A DNA stretch of 64,000 nucleotides, taken from contig NZ_NOYI01000002.1 of NCBI RefSeq assembly GCF_002258785.1, forward strand, positions 1 through 64,000, in the 5' to 3' direction. Made by a program: the position numbers and the translations under genes. Below the pieces are notes generated by a model. It saw nothing but the letters and a program-made list of their open reading frames with translations, was not told where the DNA came from and did no database searches. Origin of the DNA: Rhodococcus sp. 06-235-1A. Its GTDB lineage: Bacteria; Actinomycetota; Actinomycetes; Mycobacteriales; Mycobacteriaceae. Below, one piece after another: positions 42,212-56,214 of this stretch (its first letter is position 1; every line of letters begins with the position of its first letter).

Positions 42212-43677
42212 CAGAACCTGACAGGCCTCGTAAGCGCGAGTCGAGCCCACCCCGCAAGTTCGTCAAGAAGTCACCCGGAGCTCGCGGCCCGAAAGGAAAC
42301 CGGCCCCCGCAGGGTGCAGGGCCCCGTGCCGTCGACGCGATCGACCCGGCCCGTCGAGCCGCCCGGGATGTGCTGAAGGCGGTGCGTGAACGGGACGCGT
42401 ACGCCAACCTGGTTCTGCCCGGCCTGCTGCGAGAGCGGAAACTCGACTCGCGCGACGCCGCGCTCGCGACCGAACTCGCGTACGGCGCGTCCCGCGCACG
42501 AGGGGTGCTCGACGCAGTGATCGCCCACGCGGCCGGGCGTCCGGCAACCGAGATCGACGGGCCGCTGCTCGACATTCTGCGACTCGGGTCCTACCAACTG
42601 CTGCGGACGCGGGTAGCGCCGCACGCGGCCGTCGCCACGTCGGTGGATCTGGCTCGGTCCGAATTCGGTACCGGCAAGGCAGGTTTCGTCAACGCGGTGC
42701 TGCGGCGCGTCTCCGAGCGCACGGCGGCACAGTGGGTGGACGAGCTCGCGCCCGCTGCGGCGGTCGATCCCGTCGGCCATCTCGCATTCGAGTACGCCCA
42801 CCCCAAGTGGATCGCGCAGGCTTTCGCCGATGCACTCGGAGCTGATGCCGGCGAACTCGCCGCGGTGCTCGAGGCAGACGACGCACGCCCCTCGGTCCAC
42901 CTGGTCGCGCGGCCGGGAGAGATTTCCGCCGAAGAGTTGGCGCTGATCACCGGGGGAGAGGAAGGCCCCTACTCGCCGTACGCGGTTCACCTGGACGGCG
43001 GAGACCCCGGCAAGCTCGACGCCGTCCGTGACGGACTGGCCGGAGTTCAGGACGAGGGCAGTCAACTCGTCGGCCGGGCACTGACCCTCGCACCCCTCGT
43101 CGGCGAGGACGGTGGACGGTGGCTGGATCTGTGCGCCGGACCTGGAGGAAAGGCTGCTCTCCTCGGAGCCATCGCCGAGATCGACGGTGCCACGGTCGAC
43201 GCTGTGGAGCCGACGCCACACCGCGCCGATCTGGTGTCGAAAACGACCAAGGATCTTCCCGTAACGGTGTACACCGTCGACGGTCGAGCGTCCGGACTCG
43301 ACGGCGGCTACGACCGTGTACTCGTCGATGCGCCGTGTACCGGACTCGGTGCCCTGCGCCGCAGGCCGGAGGCACGCTGGCGTCGCCAACCCTCCGATGT
43401 GGCGGCGCTGGTGACGCTGCAGAAAGAGTTGCTGGCAGCGGCGATCGAGTTGGTCCGTCCCGGTGGAGTGGTGCTGTATTCGACGTGTTCGCCGCACCTG
43501 TCCGAAACCACCGCCGTCGTCGCCGACGCGGTCCGCCGCTACGGCGTCGAACAGCTCGATACCCGTGAGCTGGTGCCAGGAGTCCCGCAGCTCGGCGACG
43601 GTACGTCCGTGCAACTGTGGCCGCACCGACACGGCACGGATGCGATGTTCATGGCGGCGCTGCGTAAGCCGATGTGA
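42208..43677 (+). CDS. rsmB: 16S rRNA (cytosine-5) methyltransferase RsmB/Fmu
   Basis: The product has 489 residues. It methylates C967-equivalent of 16S rRNA. A basic tail of about 45 residues precedes a NusB-like RNA-binding domain ([20 protein letters not shown]) and a Rossmann methyltransferase with SAM motif [15 protein letters not shown]. The two active-site cysteines of the m5C family are in [19 protein letters not shown] and STCSPH. ATG overlaps fmt. The coding end abuts the convergent YjbR-family gene with no gap. Confidence 0.95.
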   Translation: MTEPDRPRKRESSPPRKFVKKSPGARGPKGNRPPQGAGPRAVDAIDPARRAARDVLKAVRERDAYANLVLPGLLRERKLDSRDAALATELAYGASRARGVLDAVIAHAAGRPATEIDGPLLDILRLGSYQLLRTRVAPHAAVATSVDLARSEFGTGKAGFVNAVLRRVSERTAAQWVDELAPAAAVDPVGHLAFEYAHPKWIAQAFADALGADAGELAAVLEADDARPSVHLVARPGEISAEELALITGGEEGPYSPYAVHLDGGDPGKLDAVRDGLAGVQDEGSQLVGRALTLAPLVGEDGGRWLDLCAGPGGKAALLGAIAEIDGATVDAVEPTPHRADLVSKTTKDLPVTVYTVDGRASGLDGGYDRVLVDAPCTGLGALRRRPEARWRRQPSDVAALVTLQKELLAAAIELVRPGGVVLYSTCSPHLSETTAVVADAVRRYGVEQLDTRELVPGVPQLGDGTSVQLWPHRHGTDAMFMAALRKPM

Positions 43678-44067
43678 TCAGCTACCGGCGAGGAACGTCT
43701 CGGCTACGTCCTTCGGTGCGTAGACCAGCCACCCGTCGATGATCAGTTCTCGCAGTTCGTCGTCCTCGGTGTTGTCGATATCGACCAGCACTGCGGCGAA
43801 CCCGTCGAAGTGCGAGATGGTGAAGCACGCCCGCGGGTGTGCGGCGAGGATGGCTTCCTTCTCGTTGAGATCAGCGGTACGGACGGCGAGGATCGGACCG
43901 CTGGGCGGAGCCTCGTCGCCGAACCGCTTCAGATCCGCTTTGCTGAACGGGCGAACCCACGCGAACACGTCCTTGCCGACCGCCCACGCCGAGTGCCCGT
44001 ACCTGACGCCTTCGGTGACCTCGGGCAGTTCGGCGATCACCGCCGTCACGGGATCCATGGTGGTCAT
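43678..44067 (-). CDS. MmcQ/YjbR family protein
   Basis: The product has 129 residues. It is a small alpha/beta protein of the MmcQ/YjbR (DUF419) family, seen in the N-terminal [21 protein letters not shown], the middle [20 protein letters not shown] and the ending [19 protein letters not shown]. Members have a CyaY-like fold and are called DNA-binding on structural grounds. No function is established. ATG at 44067 (or 44058). Its stop begins at the base after the rsmB stop, and its start region is divergent from rpe with only 36 bp between. Confidence 0.85.
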   Translation of the reverse strand: MTTMDPVTAVIAELPEVTEGVRYGHSAWAVGKDVFAWVRPFSKADLKRFGDEAPPSGPILAVRTADLNEKEAILAAHPRACFTISHFDGFAAVLVDIDNTEDDELRELIIDGWLVYAPKDVAETFLAGS

Positions 44068-44089
44068 GGGCGAACGATACCGGCTCGGC

Positions 44090-44095
44090 TAGGCT
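44090..44095 (+). promoter_or_regulatory. Putative -10 hexamer for rpe
   Basis: TAGGCT (TANNNT) ends 8 nt before the GTG at 44104. A leaderless transcript is likely because no Shine-Dalgarno lies between. Confidence 0.45.
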
Positions 44096-44103
44096 CGTCA
44101 ATC

Positions 44104-44778
44104 GTGGTTTCCCCGATGATTGCCCCCTCGATCCTGTCCGCAGACTTCGCGCGTCTGGCTGCCGAAGCCGATGCCGTGGCCGGAGCCGACTGGCTGCACG
44201 TCGACGTCATGGATGCGCACTTCGTGCCCAACCTCACCTTGGGACTGCCGGTCGTGGAGAGCCTGCTGAAGGCGACGAACATCCCCCTCGACTGCCACCT
44301 GATGATCGAGGATCCGGCACGCTGGGCCCCGCCGTACGCCGAGGCAGGCGCGTACAACGTCACCTTTCACGCCGAGGCGACCGACGACCCGTCCGCCGTC
44401 GCGCGCGACATCCGGGCAGCGGGGGCCAAGGCGGGCCTGTCCGTCAAGCCGGGAACACCCATCGAGCCGTACCTCGAGATCCTGCGCGATTTCGACACGC
44501 TTCTGGTGATGAGCGTCGAGCCGGGCTTCGGTGGACAGTCGTTCATGCCGGAGGTACTCGCGAAGGCGAAAGCGGTTCGGGCACTGGTCGATTCCGGTGA
44601 TCTGCGACTGGTCGTGGAAATCGACGGTGGCATCAACTCCGACACGATCGAGCAGGCAGCGGAGGCAGGCATCGACTGCTTCGTCGCCGGGTCGGCCGTC
44701 TACAACACCGCCGACCCCGCCGCAGCTGTACGCGATCTGCGCGCCAGGGCCGCTCACGCATCACACCACCTGTCGTAA
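44104..44778 (+). CDS. rpe: Ribulose-phosphate 3-epimerase
   Basis: The product has 224 residues. It interconverts ribulose-5-phosphate and xylulose-5-phosphate. TIM-barrel motifs are [28 protein letters not shown] (metal-binding His and Asp), [21 protein letters not shown] and EIDGGIN. GTG 44104 fits the TAGGCT hexamer. ATG 44116 is an alternative. It leads the riboflavin genes. Ribulose-5-phosphate is also the substrate of RibB, so the neighbourhood makes metabolic sense. The stop overlaps ribD by one base. Confidence 0.96.
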   Translation: MVSPMIAPSILSADFARLAAEADAVAGADWLHVDVMDAHFVPNLTLGLPVVESLLKATNIPLDCHLMIEDPARWAPPYAEAGAYNVTFHAEATDDPSAVARDIRAAGAKAGLSVKPGTPIEPYLEILRDFDTLLVMSVEPGFGGQSFMPEVLAKAKAVRALVDSGDLRLVVEIDGGINSDTIEQAAEAGIDCFVAGSAVYNTADPAAAVRDLRARAAHASHHLS

Positions 44779-45809
44779 TGAACGGCCAGGGCACAGCAGT
44801 GTCCATCGCGGACGCCATGGCCCTCGCCATCGAGGCATCGGAGTCCGCGCGGGGTATCAGCAGTCCGAACCCTCCGGTCGGGGCGGTGATCCTCGATGCC
44901 GACAGTGTCATCGTCGGTATCGGCTCGACCCGTCCACCCGGCGGACCGCACGCCGAGATCGTCGCCCTGGCCGAGGCCGGGGATCGCGCCCGCGGCGGCA
45001 CCGCCGTGGTGACCCTCGAGCCGTGCAACCACACCGGCCGCACCGGACCGTGCTCGCAGGCCCTGATAGACGCGGGCATCGCCGCGGTAGTGCATGCCGT
45101 CGCAGATCCCAACCCCCTCGCATCCGGCGGCGGAGCCACCTTGCGCGCTGCAGGCATTCGCGTCGAGCAGGGCATCGGTGAGACCGAGGTGCGGCAGGGA
45201 CCACTGCGAGCCTGGCTGCACAAGCAACGCACCGGGCGGCCGCACGTGACATGGAAATATGCCGCCACGCTGGACGGACGCAGCGCCGCGGCGGACGGCA
45301 CGAGCCAGTGGATCACCGGACCGCAGGCCCGGGCCCACGTTCACGCCGAGCGGGCCAAGCTCGACGCCATCGTCGTCGGAACCGGGACCGTGCTGGCCGA
45401 CGACCCGCGCCTGACTGCACGACGTCCCGATGGCACCCTCGCACCGCATCAACCTGTTCGCGTCGTCGTCGGGTCCAGACCGATCCCGACGACCGCCGCG
45501 GTTCGCGGGCCGGAGGCAACTACGGTGTTTCTCGACACACACGATCCGGCGGTGGTGATCGAGGCGCTCTCCGAACACACCGATGTTCAGATCGAAGGCG
45601 GTCCGACGTTGGCCGGAGCGTTTCTTGCCGCCGGCTTGGTGGACCGCGTGGTTGCGTACGTCGCCCCTGCCGTGTTGGGTAGCGGCCCCGCAGCCGTGGA
45701 GAATGCGGGCATCGGAACAATTGCCGACGCAATTCGGTTCCGCACGGAGACAGTCACCATGATCGGCAACGACATTCTGATCGGCGTCGTGCCCGAAGGA
45801 GCGAAGTAG
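44778..45809 (+). CDS. ribD: Bifunctional pyrimidine deaminase / reductase RibD
   Basis: The product has 343 residues. The N-terminal zinc deaminase has HAEIVAL and EPCNHTGRTGPCSQAL as the zinc site. The C-terminal reductase (RPHVTWKYAATLDGRSAA, NADPH-binding) completes conversion of the GTP cyclohydrolase product to 5-amino-6-ribitylaminouracil phosphate. TAATG junction with rpe. In M. tuberculosis the lprG-Rv1410c pair lies between ribD and the riboflavin synthase gene. Here ribE follows with no gap. Confidence 0.96.
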   Translation: MNGQGTAVSIADAMALAIEASESARGISSPNPPVGAVILDADSVIVGIGSTRPPGGPHAEIVALAEAGDRARGGTAVVTLEPCNHTGRTGPCSQALIDAGIAAVVHAVADPNPLASGGGATLRAAGIRVEQGIGETEVRQGPLRAWLHKQRTGRPHVTWKYAATLDGRSAAADGTSQWITGPQARAHVHAERAKLDAIVVGTGTVLADDPRLTARRPDGTLAPHQPVRVVVGSRPIPTTAAVRGPEATTVFLDTHDPAVVIEALSEHTDVQIEGGPTLAGAFLAAGLVDRVVAYVAPAVLGSGPAAVENAGIGTIADAIRFRTETVTMIGNDILIGVVPEGAK

Positions 45810-46421
45810 ATGTTCACCGGAATTGTCGAAGAGCTCGGCGAGATCGTCGCCAAGGACGAACTGCCCGACGCCGCCCGTTTCACGGTCCGGGGCCCGGTGG
45901 TGACCTCCGACGCCGGTCACGGCGACTCCATCGCAGTGAACGGGGTGTGTCTCACCGTCGTGGAGGTGCTGCCCGACGGCGGATTCACCGCGGATGTCAT
46001 GCAGGAAACGCTGAACCGATCGAGCCTGGGAGCCCTCGACGTGGGCAGCCGCGTCAACCTCGAGAGGGCGGCCGCACTCGGCAGCCGGCTCGGCGGGCAC
46101 CTCGTCCAGGGCCACGTCGACGGTACCGGAACCGTCCTCGGGCGTTCCCCGTCCGAGAACTGGACCGTCGTGCGCATCGCAATGCCCACCTCGGTCGCGC
46201 GGTACGTCGTAGAGAAGGGCTCGATCACCGTCGACGGCGTCTCGCTCACGGTGTCCGGACTGGGGGTCGACGACGGTTCGCATTGGTTCGAGATCTCCCT
46301 GATCCCCACCACCCTCGACCTGACCACCCTCGGCACGGCCCAGGTCGGATCACCGGTGAACCTCGAAGTCGACGTCATCGCCAAGTACGTGGAGCGGCTG
46401 CAGAGCATCGACGCGCAGTAA
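45810..46421 (+). CDS. ribE: Riboflavin synthase, alpha subunit
   Basis: The product has 203 residues. It dismutates two lumazine molecules to riboflavin. Two homologous lumazine-binding repeats are seen, the first starting MFTGIVEELGEI and the second around GHVDGTGTV, with GDSIAVNGVCLTVVE and GSITVDGVSLTVS as matching parts. The ATG follows the ribD stop directly, with AAGGAG just upstream. An 85-bp gap separates it from ribBA. Confidence 0.96.
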   Translation: MFTGIVEELGEIVAKDELPDAARFTVRGPVVTSDAGHGDSIAVNGVCLTVVEVLPDGGFTADVMQETLNRSSLGALDVGSRVNLERAAALGSRLGGHLVQGHVDGTGTVLGRSPSENWTVVRIAMPTSVARYVVEKGSITVDGVSLTVSGLGVDDGSHWFEISLIPTTLDLTTLGTAQVGSPVNLEVDVIAKYVERLQSIDAQ

Positions 46422-46506
46422 GTACTGTTGACGTGCACGCGACTAGTGGTGCACCGGAGAAATTTCAGGGTGCTGAGGCAGGCCCGAGACGTATGGAGCA
46501 CAGGAC

Positions 46507-48742
<2,236 letters not shown>

Positions 48743-48801
48743 CGTCGACGGGTGCGCACTGCAGCTGAGCTGCGGATGCGGAGAACGTCGGACCCGACGG
48801 C

Positions 48802-48807
48802 TAACGT
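48802..48807 (+). promoter_or_regulatory. Putative -10 hexamer for uvrC
   Basis: TAACGT (TANNNT) ends 7 nt before the GTG at 48815, the start that gives the usual UvrC N-terminus. A leaderless message is likely. Confidence 0.5.
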
Positions 48808-48814
48808 GGATGTC

Positions 48815-50902
48815 GTGTCCGACCCCGCTACCTACCGCCCGGCCACCGGAACCATCCCGGTGGAGCCGGGTGTGTACAAATTCCGAGATCCACACGGTCG
48901 CGTCGTCTATGTAGGAAAGGCGAAGAGCCTTCGCAGTCGGCTCAATTCCTACTTCGCCGACGTCGCCTCGCTGCATCCCCGCACCCGGCAGATGGTCACC
49001 ACCGCGGCGTCCGTGGAATGGACCGTGGTCACCACCGAGGTCGAAGCGCTGCAGCTCGAGTACAACTGGATCAAGGAATTCGATCCTCGGTTCAACGTTC
49101 GGTACCGCGACGACAAGAGCTATCCGATGCTCGCGGTGACGATGAACGAGGAGTTTCCGCGGTTGTTCGTCTACCGCGGACCCAGGCGCAAGGGTGTTCG
49201 CTATTTCGGTCCGTACGCGCATGCATGGGCCATTCGCGAGACGCTGGACCTCTTGCTCCGGGTGTTCCCCGCACGCACCTGCTCGACCGGAGTGTTCAAG
49301 CGGCACAATCAGATCGGCCGGCCCTGCCTGCTCGGGTACATAGACAAGTGCTCGGCACCGTGCGTCGGTCGGGTCAGCGCCGAGGAACACCGCCGCACCG
49401 TCGAGGACTTCTGCGACTTTCTCGCCGGTAAGACCGACAAGCTCGTACGGCAGCTCGAGAAGAAGATGCAGGCGGCATCCGAGGACCTGGACTTCGAGAC
49501 CGCCGCGCGGCTGCGTGACGATGTCGGCGCGTTGCGTCGAGCACTGGAGAAGCAGGCCGTGGTACTCGGGGACGGCACCGACGCCGATCTCGTGGCCTTC
49601 GCCACCGATGCCCTCGAAGCTGCCGTTCAGGTCTTCCACGTCCGCGGCGGCCGAGTGCGAGGACAACGCGGCTGGGTGGTGGAGAAGGCGGGCGAGGTGA
49701 TCGAACGGCAGGACGAGGCCGATCTGCCCGCACTGGTCGAGCAGTTCCTCACTCAGTTCTACGGCGAGCAGGCTGCGCTGACCGCACAGGCACCGGGTGG
49801 TGACGACGGTGGATCCAACGCGGTACCTCGGGAAGTACTGGTGCCGGTCCTACCGGACAACGCCGACGAGGTGCAGGTGTGGCTCAGTGAACTCCGTGGT
49901 TCGAACGTGACCCTGCGCGTTCCCCAGCGCGGCGACAAGAAAGCGTTGGCCGAGACCGTCGAGCGCAACGCCAAGGAAGCCCTGCAACAGCACAAACTCA
50001 AGCGGGCGGGCGATTTCACGTCGAGATCGGCTGCGCTGCAGGGCATCCAGGAGGCGCTCGATCTCGATTCTGCACCGCTGCGCATCGAGTGCATCGACAT
50101 CTCCCACGTTCAGGGCACCGATGTGGTGGCATCGCTCGTCGTGTTCGAGGACGGGTTACCTCGGAAGAGCGACTACCGCCACTACGCGATCAAGGAAGCG
50201 GCAGGCGACGGTCATTCCGACGACGTCGCCAGCATCGCCGAGGTGACACGGCGCAGATTCCTCCGACACTCCGCCGATGGTTCGTCCGAGTCCGGTGGCG
50301 ATCTGGCCCCCGAGGCTGCGCTCGATCCGCAGACCGGACGGCCGCGAAAATTCGCCTACCCACCCAACCTGTTCGTCGTGGACGGCGGCGCTCCTCAGGT
50401 GGCCGCAGCGGCGGCGGTACTGGACGAGCTCGGCGTGACCGATGTCGCGGTGGTGGGTCTGGCGAAACGGCTGGAGGAAGTCTGGGTGCCGGGCGAGGAC
50501 GACCCGGTCATTCTGCCGCGAACGAGTGAATCGCTCTATCTGCTGCAACGGGTTCGCGACGAGGCGCACCGGTTCGCGATCACGTTCCATCGCAGCAAGC
50601 GATCGCGGCGCATGACGGCCTCCGCTCTGGATTCGGTTCGCGGACTCGGCGAGTCGCGTCGAACGGCACTGGTGGCGCACTTCGGATCGGTCGCCAATCT
50701 CAAACGTGCGACGGTTGCGGAGATCATGGAGGTTCCGGGAATCGGTGAGACAACCGCGACGTCGGTGCTGGCCGCGCTGGGTTCCGACACGGACGTCGCC
50801 GATGTAGGCGATGATGGCAGCGCAACTGCAACGACATCGGGCGAGAACACGACGGAACATGCGACCGCACCGCGTGTGGAATCGGCGGGACAGGCTTCGT
50901 AG
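48815..50902 (+). CDS. uvrC: Excinuclease ABC subunit C
   Basis: The product has 695 residues. It makes both incisions in nucleotide excision repair. The N-terminal GIY-YIG nuclease has [20 protein letters not shown], and the UVR segment near 230 binds UvrB. The RNase H-like nuclease has [20 protein letters not shown] and [12 protein letters not shown]. The C-terminal double helix-hairpin-helix has [18 protein letters not shown] and [17 protein letters not shown] nonconserved acidic tail of about 50 residues ends the protein. GTG 48815 is favoured by the TAACGT hexamer. The frame is open upstream to 48752 without support. Confidence 0.96.
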   Translation: MSDPATYRPATGTIPVEPGVYKFRDPHGRVVYVGKAKSLRSRLNSYFADVASLHPRTRQMVTTAASVEWTVVTTEVEALQLEYNWIKEFDPRFNVRYRDDKSYPMLAVTMNEEFPRLFVYRGPRRKGVRYFGPYAHAWAIRETLDLLLRVFPARTCSTGVFKRHNQIGRPCLLGYIDKCSAPCVGRVSAEEHRRTVEDFCDFLAGKTDKLVRQLEKKMQAASEDLDFETAARLRDDVGALRRALEKQAVVLGDGTDADLVAFATDALEAAVQVFHVRGGRVRGQRGWVVEKAGEVIERQDEADLPALVEQFLTQFYGEQAALTAQAPGGDDGGSNAVPREVLVPVLPDNADEVQVWLSELRGSNVTLRVPQRGDKKALAETVERNAKEALQQHKLKRAGDFTSRSAALQGIQEALDLDSAPLRIECIDISHVQGTDVVASLVVFEDGLPRKSDYRHYAIKEAAGDGHSDDVASIAEVTRRRFLRHSADGSSESGGDLAPEAALDPQTGRPRKFAYPPNLFVVDGGAPQVAAAAAVLDELGVTDVAVVGLAKRLEEVWVPGEDDPVILPRTSESLYLLQRVRDEAHRFAITFHRSKRSRRMTASALDSVRGLGESRRTALVAHFGSVANLKRATVAEIMEVPGIGETTATSVLAALGSDTDVADVGDDGSATATTSGENTTEHATAPRVESAGQAS

Positions 50903-51864
50903 TGAGCGAACATCAGACGCAGGGACATCAGACACAGGGACATCCACCGTCCGACCACCTCGAACAGTCCTTCGAGGCCGAGTCGGGCCACGACGAGATC
51001 GAGGTCGCGCTGGTCACAGGGGTCTCCGGTGCAGGATTGCGCACCGCGGCCAAGATCCTCGAAGACCTCGGCTGGTACGTCGCCGACAACCTGCCTCCCG
51101 AACTCATCTCCAAGATGGTCGATCTCGGACGCGAATCCAAGCCCCGAATCGAGCGACTCGCACTGGTGATGGACGTCCGAAGCCGGCTGTTCACCGGCGA
51201 TCTGGGTTGGGTGGTCAAGGAGCTCGACTCCAAAGGGGTGCGCAACCGAGTCCTGTTCCTCGACGCGTCCGACGCTGTGCTGATTCGTCGATTCGAATCG
51301 AACCGACGTAGTCATCCACTGCAGAACGACGGCCAGGACGGAACGCTGACCGAGGGCATCACGGCCGAACGGCTGCGGCTCGCTCAGGTCAAGGCTGCGG
51401 CGGATCTCACCGTGGACACCACCTCCCTGTCCGTCCATCAGCTGCGGCGCAAGATCGAGACGGTGTTCGGCGACGCCGAGACCACCGGCGTCGGCATCAC
51501 CGTGCAGTCGTTCGGCTTCAAGTACGGGCTACCGATGGACGCCGATCTCGTCTGCGACGTACGTTTTCTCCCCAACCCGCACTGGGTGCCGGAGCTGCGT
51601 GAACACACCGGACAGGACGCGGACGTACGCGACTACGTGCTGGAACAGAACGGCGCGCGAGACTATCTGCAGACGTACACACACCTGTTGAATCTGACGA
51701 TCGAGGGGTACGTGCGGGAAGGCAAGCGATACATGACGGTGGCCGTGGGCTGCACCGGAGGAAAGCACAGAAGCGTCGCCATGACCGAGGCGTTGGCCGC
51801 GATCCTCGCCGACCAGGGTGATGTGTCGGTGCGCGTTCTGCATCGGGATCTGGGTCGCGAATGA
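50902..51864 (+). CDS. rapZ: RapZ/YvcJ family nucleotide-binding protein
   Basis: The product has 320 residues. In E. coli RapZ controls the small RNA for glucosamine-6-phosphate synthase. In actinobacteria the role is less clear, but the gene always precedes yvcK and whiA. The P-loop region reads VTGVSGAGLRTAAKILEDLG, without the usual Lys after Gly, followed by WYVADNLPP. The C-terminal domain has SFGFKYGLPMDADLVCDVRF and VGCTGGKHRSVAMTEALA. The first 30 residues are a His/Gln-rich variable tail. GTG overlaps the uvrC stop by one base. Confidence 0.93.
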   Translation: MSEHQTQGHQTQGHPPSDHLEQSFEAESGHDEIEVALVTGVSGAGLRTAAKILEDLGWYVADNLPPELISKMVDLGRESKPRIERLALVMDVRSRLFTGDLGWVVKELDSKGVRNRVLFLDASDAVLIRRFESNRRSHPLQNDGQDGTLTEGITAERLRLAQVKAAADLTVDTTSLSVHQLRRKIETVFGDAETTGVGITVQSFGFKYGLPMDADLVCDVRFLPNPHWVPELREHTGQDADVRDYVLEQNGARDYLQTYTHLLNLTIEGYVREGKRYMTVAVGCTGGKHRSVAMTEALAAILADQGDVSVRVLHRDLGRE

Positions 51865-52880
51865 GCCAGGCCAACAGCGAAGTATCGGGCCCCAGGATCG
51901 TCGCCCTCGGAGGCGGTCACGGTCTGTACGCCACCCTGTCGGCGTCCCGGTTGCTCGGTCACGACGTCACCGCCATCGTCACGGTCGCCGACGACGGCGG
52001 TTCCTCAGGGCGCCTGCGCGCCGAGCTCGGCGTCATTCCGCCCGGAGACCTGCGTATGGCTCTGGCCGCGCTGGCGCGCTCGGACGAGAGAACGCAGCTC
52101 TGGACCGACGTCCTGCAGCACCGCTTCGGTGGCACCGGCGCGCTGGCCGGACATTCGGTGGGCAACCTCATCCTCGCCGGCCTCACCGAGGTCCTGGGCG
52201 ACCCGATCGCCGCACTGGACGAGATGGTGCGGATGCTCGGAATCGACGGACGAGTACTGCCGATGTCGCCGATCGCACTCGACATCGAGGCCGACGTCTC
52301 CGGTCTCGAGGACGACCCCCGGGTGAGCCGTGTCATACGCGGACAGGTCGCGGTGGCTACGACGCCGGGCAAGGTTCGCCGCGTTCGTCTGCTCCCACCC
52401 GAACCGCCTGCGTCGGCGGATGCACTCGCCGCGATCGAGAAGGCCGATCTCGTGGTGCTCGGACCGGGATCGTGGTTCTCCAGCGTCATCCCGCACGTGC
52501 TGGTGCCGGATCAGCTCACCGCACTGGCTCGCACGAGCGCCCCGAAGGTACTGGTGTTGAACCTGGCACCCGAACTGGGGGAGACCACCGGATTCTCCGC
52601 CGAGCGCCATGTCCACGTACTCTCCCAACACGCACCTGATTTGGGAATCGACTACGTACTGGTCGATTCCGCCTCGGTCCCGGAAGGCAGCAACCGCGAG
52701 CACGTGGCGCGGGCCGCAGCCCGGCTCGGTGCCGAGGTCGTCTACGTCGACGTTGCCGAAAACGGCACCCACGCACATCATTACGGCAAGCTTGCTGCGG
52801 CTCTCGGTTCCATCGTGTCGTCCACCGACGGCACCGCACCGAGTGCCGCACGCAGAGAGGGGATCACTTCGTGGCCATGA
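51861..52880 (+). CDS. yvcK: YvcK/CofD-like protein (gluconeogenesis factor)
   Basis: The product has 339 residues. It is a UDP-sugar-binding protein that in mycobacteria (CuvA) and Bacillus links carbon source to cell-wall growth. Motifs are [48 protein letters not shown] and [14 protein letters not shown]. The ATG overlaps the rapZ stop by 4 bp, and the 3' end overlaps whiA by 10 bp. Confidence 0.94.
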   Translation: MSQANSEVSGPRIVALGGGHGLYATLSASRLLGHDVTAIVTVADDGGSSGRLRAELGVIPPGDLRMALAALARSDERTQLWTDVLQHRFGGTGALAGHSVGNLILAGLTEVLGDPIAALDEMVRMLGIDGRVLPMSPIALDIEADVSGLEDDPRVSRVIRGQVAVATTPGKVRRVRLLPPEPPASADALAAIEKADLVVLGPGSWFSSVIPHVLVPDQLTALARTSAPKVLVLNLAPELGETTGFSAERHVHVLSQHAPDLGIDYVLVDSASVPEGSNREHVARAAARLGAEVVYVDVAENGTHAHHYGKLAAALGSIVSSTDGTAPSAARREGITSWP

Positions 52881-53854
52881 CAGCGGAGGTCAAGGACGAG
52901 CTGAGCAGGCTCACCGTCAGTCAGGTCAGTTGCCGCAAGGCCGAGGTGTCCGCACTGCTGCGATTCGCCGGCGGACTGCACATCGTGGCGGGCCGGGTGG
53001 TGGTCGAAGCAGAGGTGGACCTCGGGTCCATTGCGAGACGGCTGCGTCGGGAGATCTTCGAGCTGTACGGCTACTCCTCCGACGTGCACATGCTCGGAGC
53101 AGGCGGCCTCCGGAAGACCTCTCGCTACGTGGTGCGGGTCGCGAAGGACGGCGAGGCGCTGGCGCGGCAGACGGGTCTGTTGGACCTGCGCGGACGACCG
53201 GTTCGGGGCCTGCCCGCGCAGGTCGTCGGCGGCACGGTGGGGGATTCCGAGGCAGCGTGGCGCGGGGCATTCCTGGCGCACGGTTCGCTCACCGAACCGG
53301 GTCGATCCTCGGCCCTCGAGATCAGCTGCCCCGGACCGGAAGCGGCGCTCGCGCTCGTCGGAGCCGCTCGACGCCTCGGGGTGGCCGCGAAGGCTCGTGA
53401 GGTACGCGGCACCGACAGAGTGGTCGTCCGCGACGGCGAGGCGATCGGAGCGTTGCTCACGCGCATGGGGGCACAGGACACCCGGCTCGTCTGGGAAGAG
53501 CGACGCATGCGACGCGAGGTCAGGGCCACGGCCAACCGACTCGCCAATTTCGACGACGCGAACCTGCGGCGCTCGGCCAGAGCCGCCGTCGCGGCCGCAG
53601 CGCGCGTCGAGCGGGCCTTGCACATTCTGGGCGACGACGTTCCCGACCATCTTGCCGCCGCGGGTTCGCTCCGAGTCCAGCATCGACAGGCGTCACTCGA
53701 GGAACTCGGCCAGTTGGCCGACCCTCCGATGACCAAGGACGCCGTGGCGGGCCGGATCCGACGCCTCCTGTCCATGGCAGACCGCAAGGCGAAGGAAACC
53801 GGCATACCCGACACCGAGTCCGCGGTCACCGCCGAGCTGCTCGACGAGGCGTGA
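52871..53854 (+). CDS. whiA: Sporulation/cell-division regulator WhiA
   Basis: The product has 327 residues. WhiA combines a LAGLIDADG-like N-terminal fold ([20 protein letters not shown], with [20 protein letters not shown]) and a C-terminal helix-turn-helix ([25 protein letters not shown]). In Streptomyces it activates septation genes with WhiB. In non-sporulating relatives it is conserved with unknown targets. Start GTG 52871 (MAMT, as in mycobacterial homologs). ATG 52877 is two codons later. The stop lies inside a 17-bp palindrome at 53851-53867. Confidence 0.94.
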   Translation: MAMTAEVKDELSRLTVSQVSCRKAEVSALLRFAGGLHIVAGRVVVEAEVDLGSIARRLRREIFELYGYSSDVHMLGAGGLRKTSRYVVRVAKDGEALARQTGLLDLRGRPVRGLPAQVVGGTVGDSEAAWRGAFLAHGSLTEPGRSSALEISCPGPEAALALVGAARRLGVAAKAREVRGTDRVVVRDGEAIGALLTRMGAQDTRLVWEERRMRREVRATANRLANFDDANLRRSARAAVAAAARVERALHILGDDVPDHLAAAGSLRVQHRQASLEELGQLADPPMTKDAVAGRIRRLLSMADRKAKETGIPDTESAVTAELLDEA

Positions 53855-53897
53855 TCGGCCCGATCACGTGATGCGCGCGCTCTGCCTGCGCGCACAC

Positions 53898-53903
53898 TAG
53901 GGT
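53898..53903 (+). promoter_or_regulatory. Putative -10 hexamer for the gap operon
   Basis: TAGGGT (TANNNT) lies 71 nt before the gap GTG, so this gene would have a leader of about 65 nt with a Shine-Dalgarno TAGGAG at 53962-53967. Confidence 0.4.
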
Positions 53904-53965
53904 GGGAACCGCGTGTGGCACCCCGCACGCAGGCACAATCAGACATCTGTTTTCACAACTTTTAG

Positions 53966-54994
<1,029 letters not shown>

Positions 54995-54999
54995 CACCG

Positions 55000-56211
55000 A
55001 TGGCTGTCAAGACACTGCAGGATCTGCTCGATGCCGGTGTCGAAGGCCGTGGCGTCCTCGTGCGATCGGACTTCAACGTCCCGCTCGAGGACGGCACGAT
55101 CACCGATCCCGGCCGCATCCAGGCGTCGATCCCGACTCTCCGGGCTCTGGTCGAGGCCGGTGCCAAGGTCATCGTCACCGCGCATCTCGGGCGTCCCGAC
55201 GGCAAGCCCGACGCGAAGTACAGCCTGGCTCCGGTCGCAGCGAAGCTCGGGGAGTTGCTCGGACGCCACGTTCAGCTCGCGGGCGACGTGGTGGGTCAGG
55301 ATGCCGAGGCTCGCGCCGAAGGTCTGACCGACGGCGACGTGCTGCTGCTCGAGAACATTCGCTTCGATCCGCGCGAGACCAGCAAGGACGAGTCCGAGCG
55401 AGCTGCTCTGGCTCGTGAGCTCGTGGCCCTGGCCGGCGACGACGCGGCGTTCGTCTCCGACGGATTCGGCGTCGTGCATCGCAAGCAGGCGTCGGTCTAC
55501 GACGTGGCACAGTTGCTGCCCCATTACGCGGGCACTCTGGTTGCTGCCGAGGTCGAGGTGCTGGCCAAGCTCACCGAGGACGCTGCGCGTCCGTACGCGG
55601 TGGTGCTCGGCGGCTCCAAGGTCTCGGACAAGCTCGGCGTCATCGAGGCGTTGGCCCCCAAGGTCGACACCCTCGTCATCGGCGGCGGCATGGCCTTCAC
55701 CTTCCTTGCGGCGCAGGGATATTCGGTCGGCAACTCGCTGTTGCAGGAGGATCAGATCGGGGTCTGCAAAGACCTGCTCGAGCGTTTCGGCGACGTGATC
55801 CACCTGCCCGTCGACATCGTCGTCGGAGACAAGTTCGCGGCGGACGCCGAGGCCAAGACCGTCAAGGCGTCCGAGATTCCGGATGGCTGGATGGGCCTGG
55901 ACATCGGACCGGATTCGGTCAGTCGTTTCGCTGTCGTTCTCTCGAACGCCAAGACCGTCTTCTGGAACGGACCGGCCGGAGTGTTCGAGTTCGACAAGTT
56001 CTCGGCAGGCACCAAGGGCATCGCGGAAGCGATCATCGGAGCTACCGAGAAGGGCGCGTTCAGCGTCGTCGGTGGCGGCGACTCCGCGGCTGCGGTGCGC
56101 ACGCTCGGACTTCCCGACGACGGCTTCTCGCACATCTCCACCGGCGGCGGTGCATCCCTCGAATACCTCGAAGGCAAGCAGCTCCCCGGCCTATCCGTCC
56201 TGGAGGCGTAA
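55000..56211 (+). CDS. pgk: Phosphoglycerate kinase
   Basis: The product has 403 residues. It transfers phosphate between 1,3-bisphosphoglycerate and ADP. The substrate-binding N-domain has [13 protein letters not shown] and [20 protein letters not shown]. The nucleotide domain has [29 protein letters not shown] and [14 protein letters not shown] at 55000, 5 nt after gap. The downstream tpiA begins 3 nt after its stop, so the three genes are very likely cotranscribed. Confidence 0.98.
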   Translation: MAVKTLQDLLDAGVEGRGVLVRSDFNVPLEDGTITDPGRIQASIPTLRALVEAGAKVIVTAHLGRPDGKPDAKYSLAPVAAKLGELLGRHVQLAGDVVGQDAEARAEGLTDGDVLLLENIRFDPRETSKDESERAALARELVALAGDDAAFVSDGFGVVHRKQASVYDVAQLLPHYAGTLVAAEVEVLAKLTEDAARPYAVVLGGSKVSDKLGVIEALAPKVDTLVIGGGMAFTFLAAQGYSVGNSLLQEDQIGVCKDLLERFGDVIHLPVDIVVGDKFAADAEAKTVKASEIPDGWMGLDIGPDSVSRFAVVLSNAKTVFWNGPAGVFEFDKFSAGTKGIAEAIIGATEKGAFSVVGGGDSAAAVRTLGLPDDGFSHISTGGGASLEYLEGKQLPGLSVLEA

Positions 56212-56214
56212 CGC

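Noticed and set aside
46422..46506. Possible FMN riboswitch before ribBA
   Set aside because: The 85-bp gap is too short and lacks the conserved RFN element blocks.
53851..53867. 17-bp palindrome at the whiA stop as a WhiA operator
   Set aside because: It does not contain the GACAC element reported for WhiA, has no loop for an RNA hairpin, and half of it is coding sequence.
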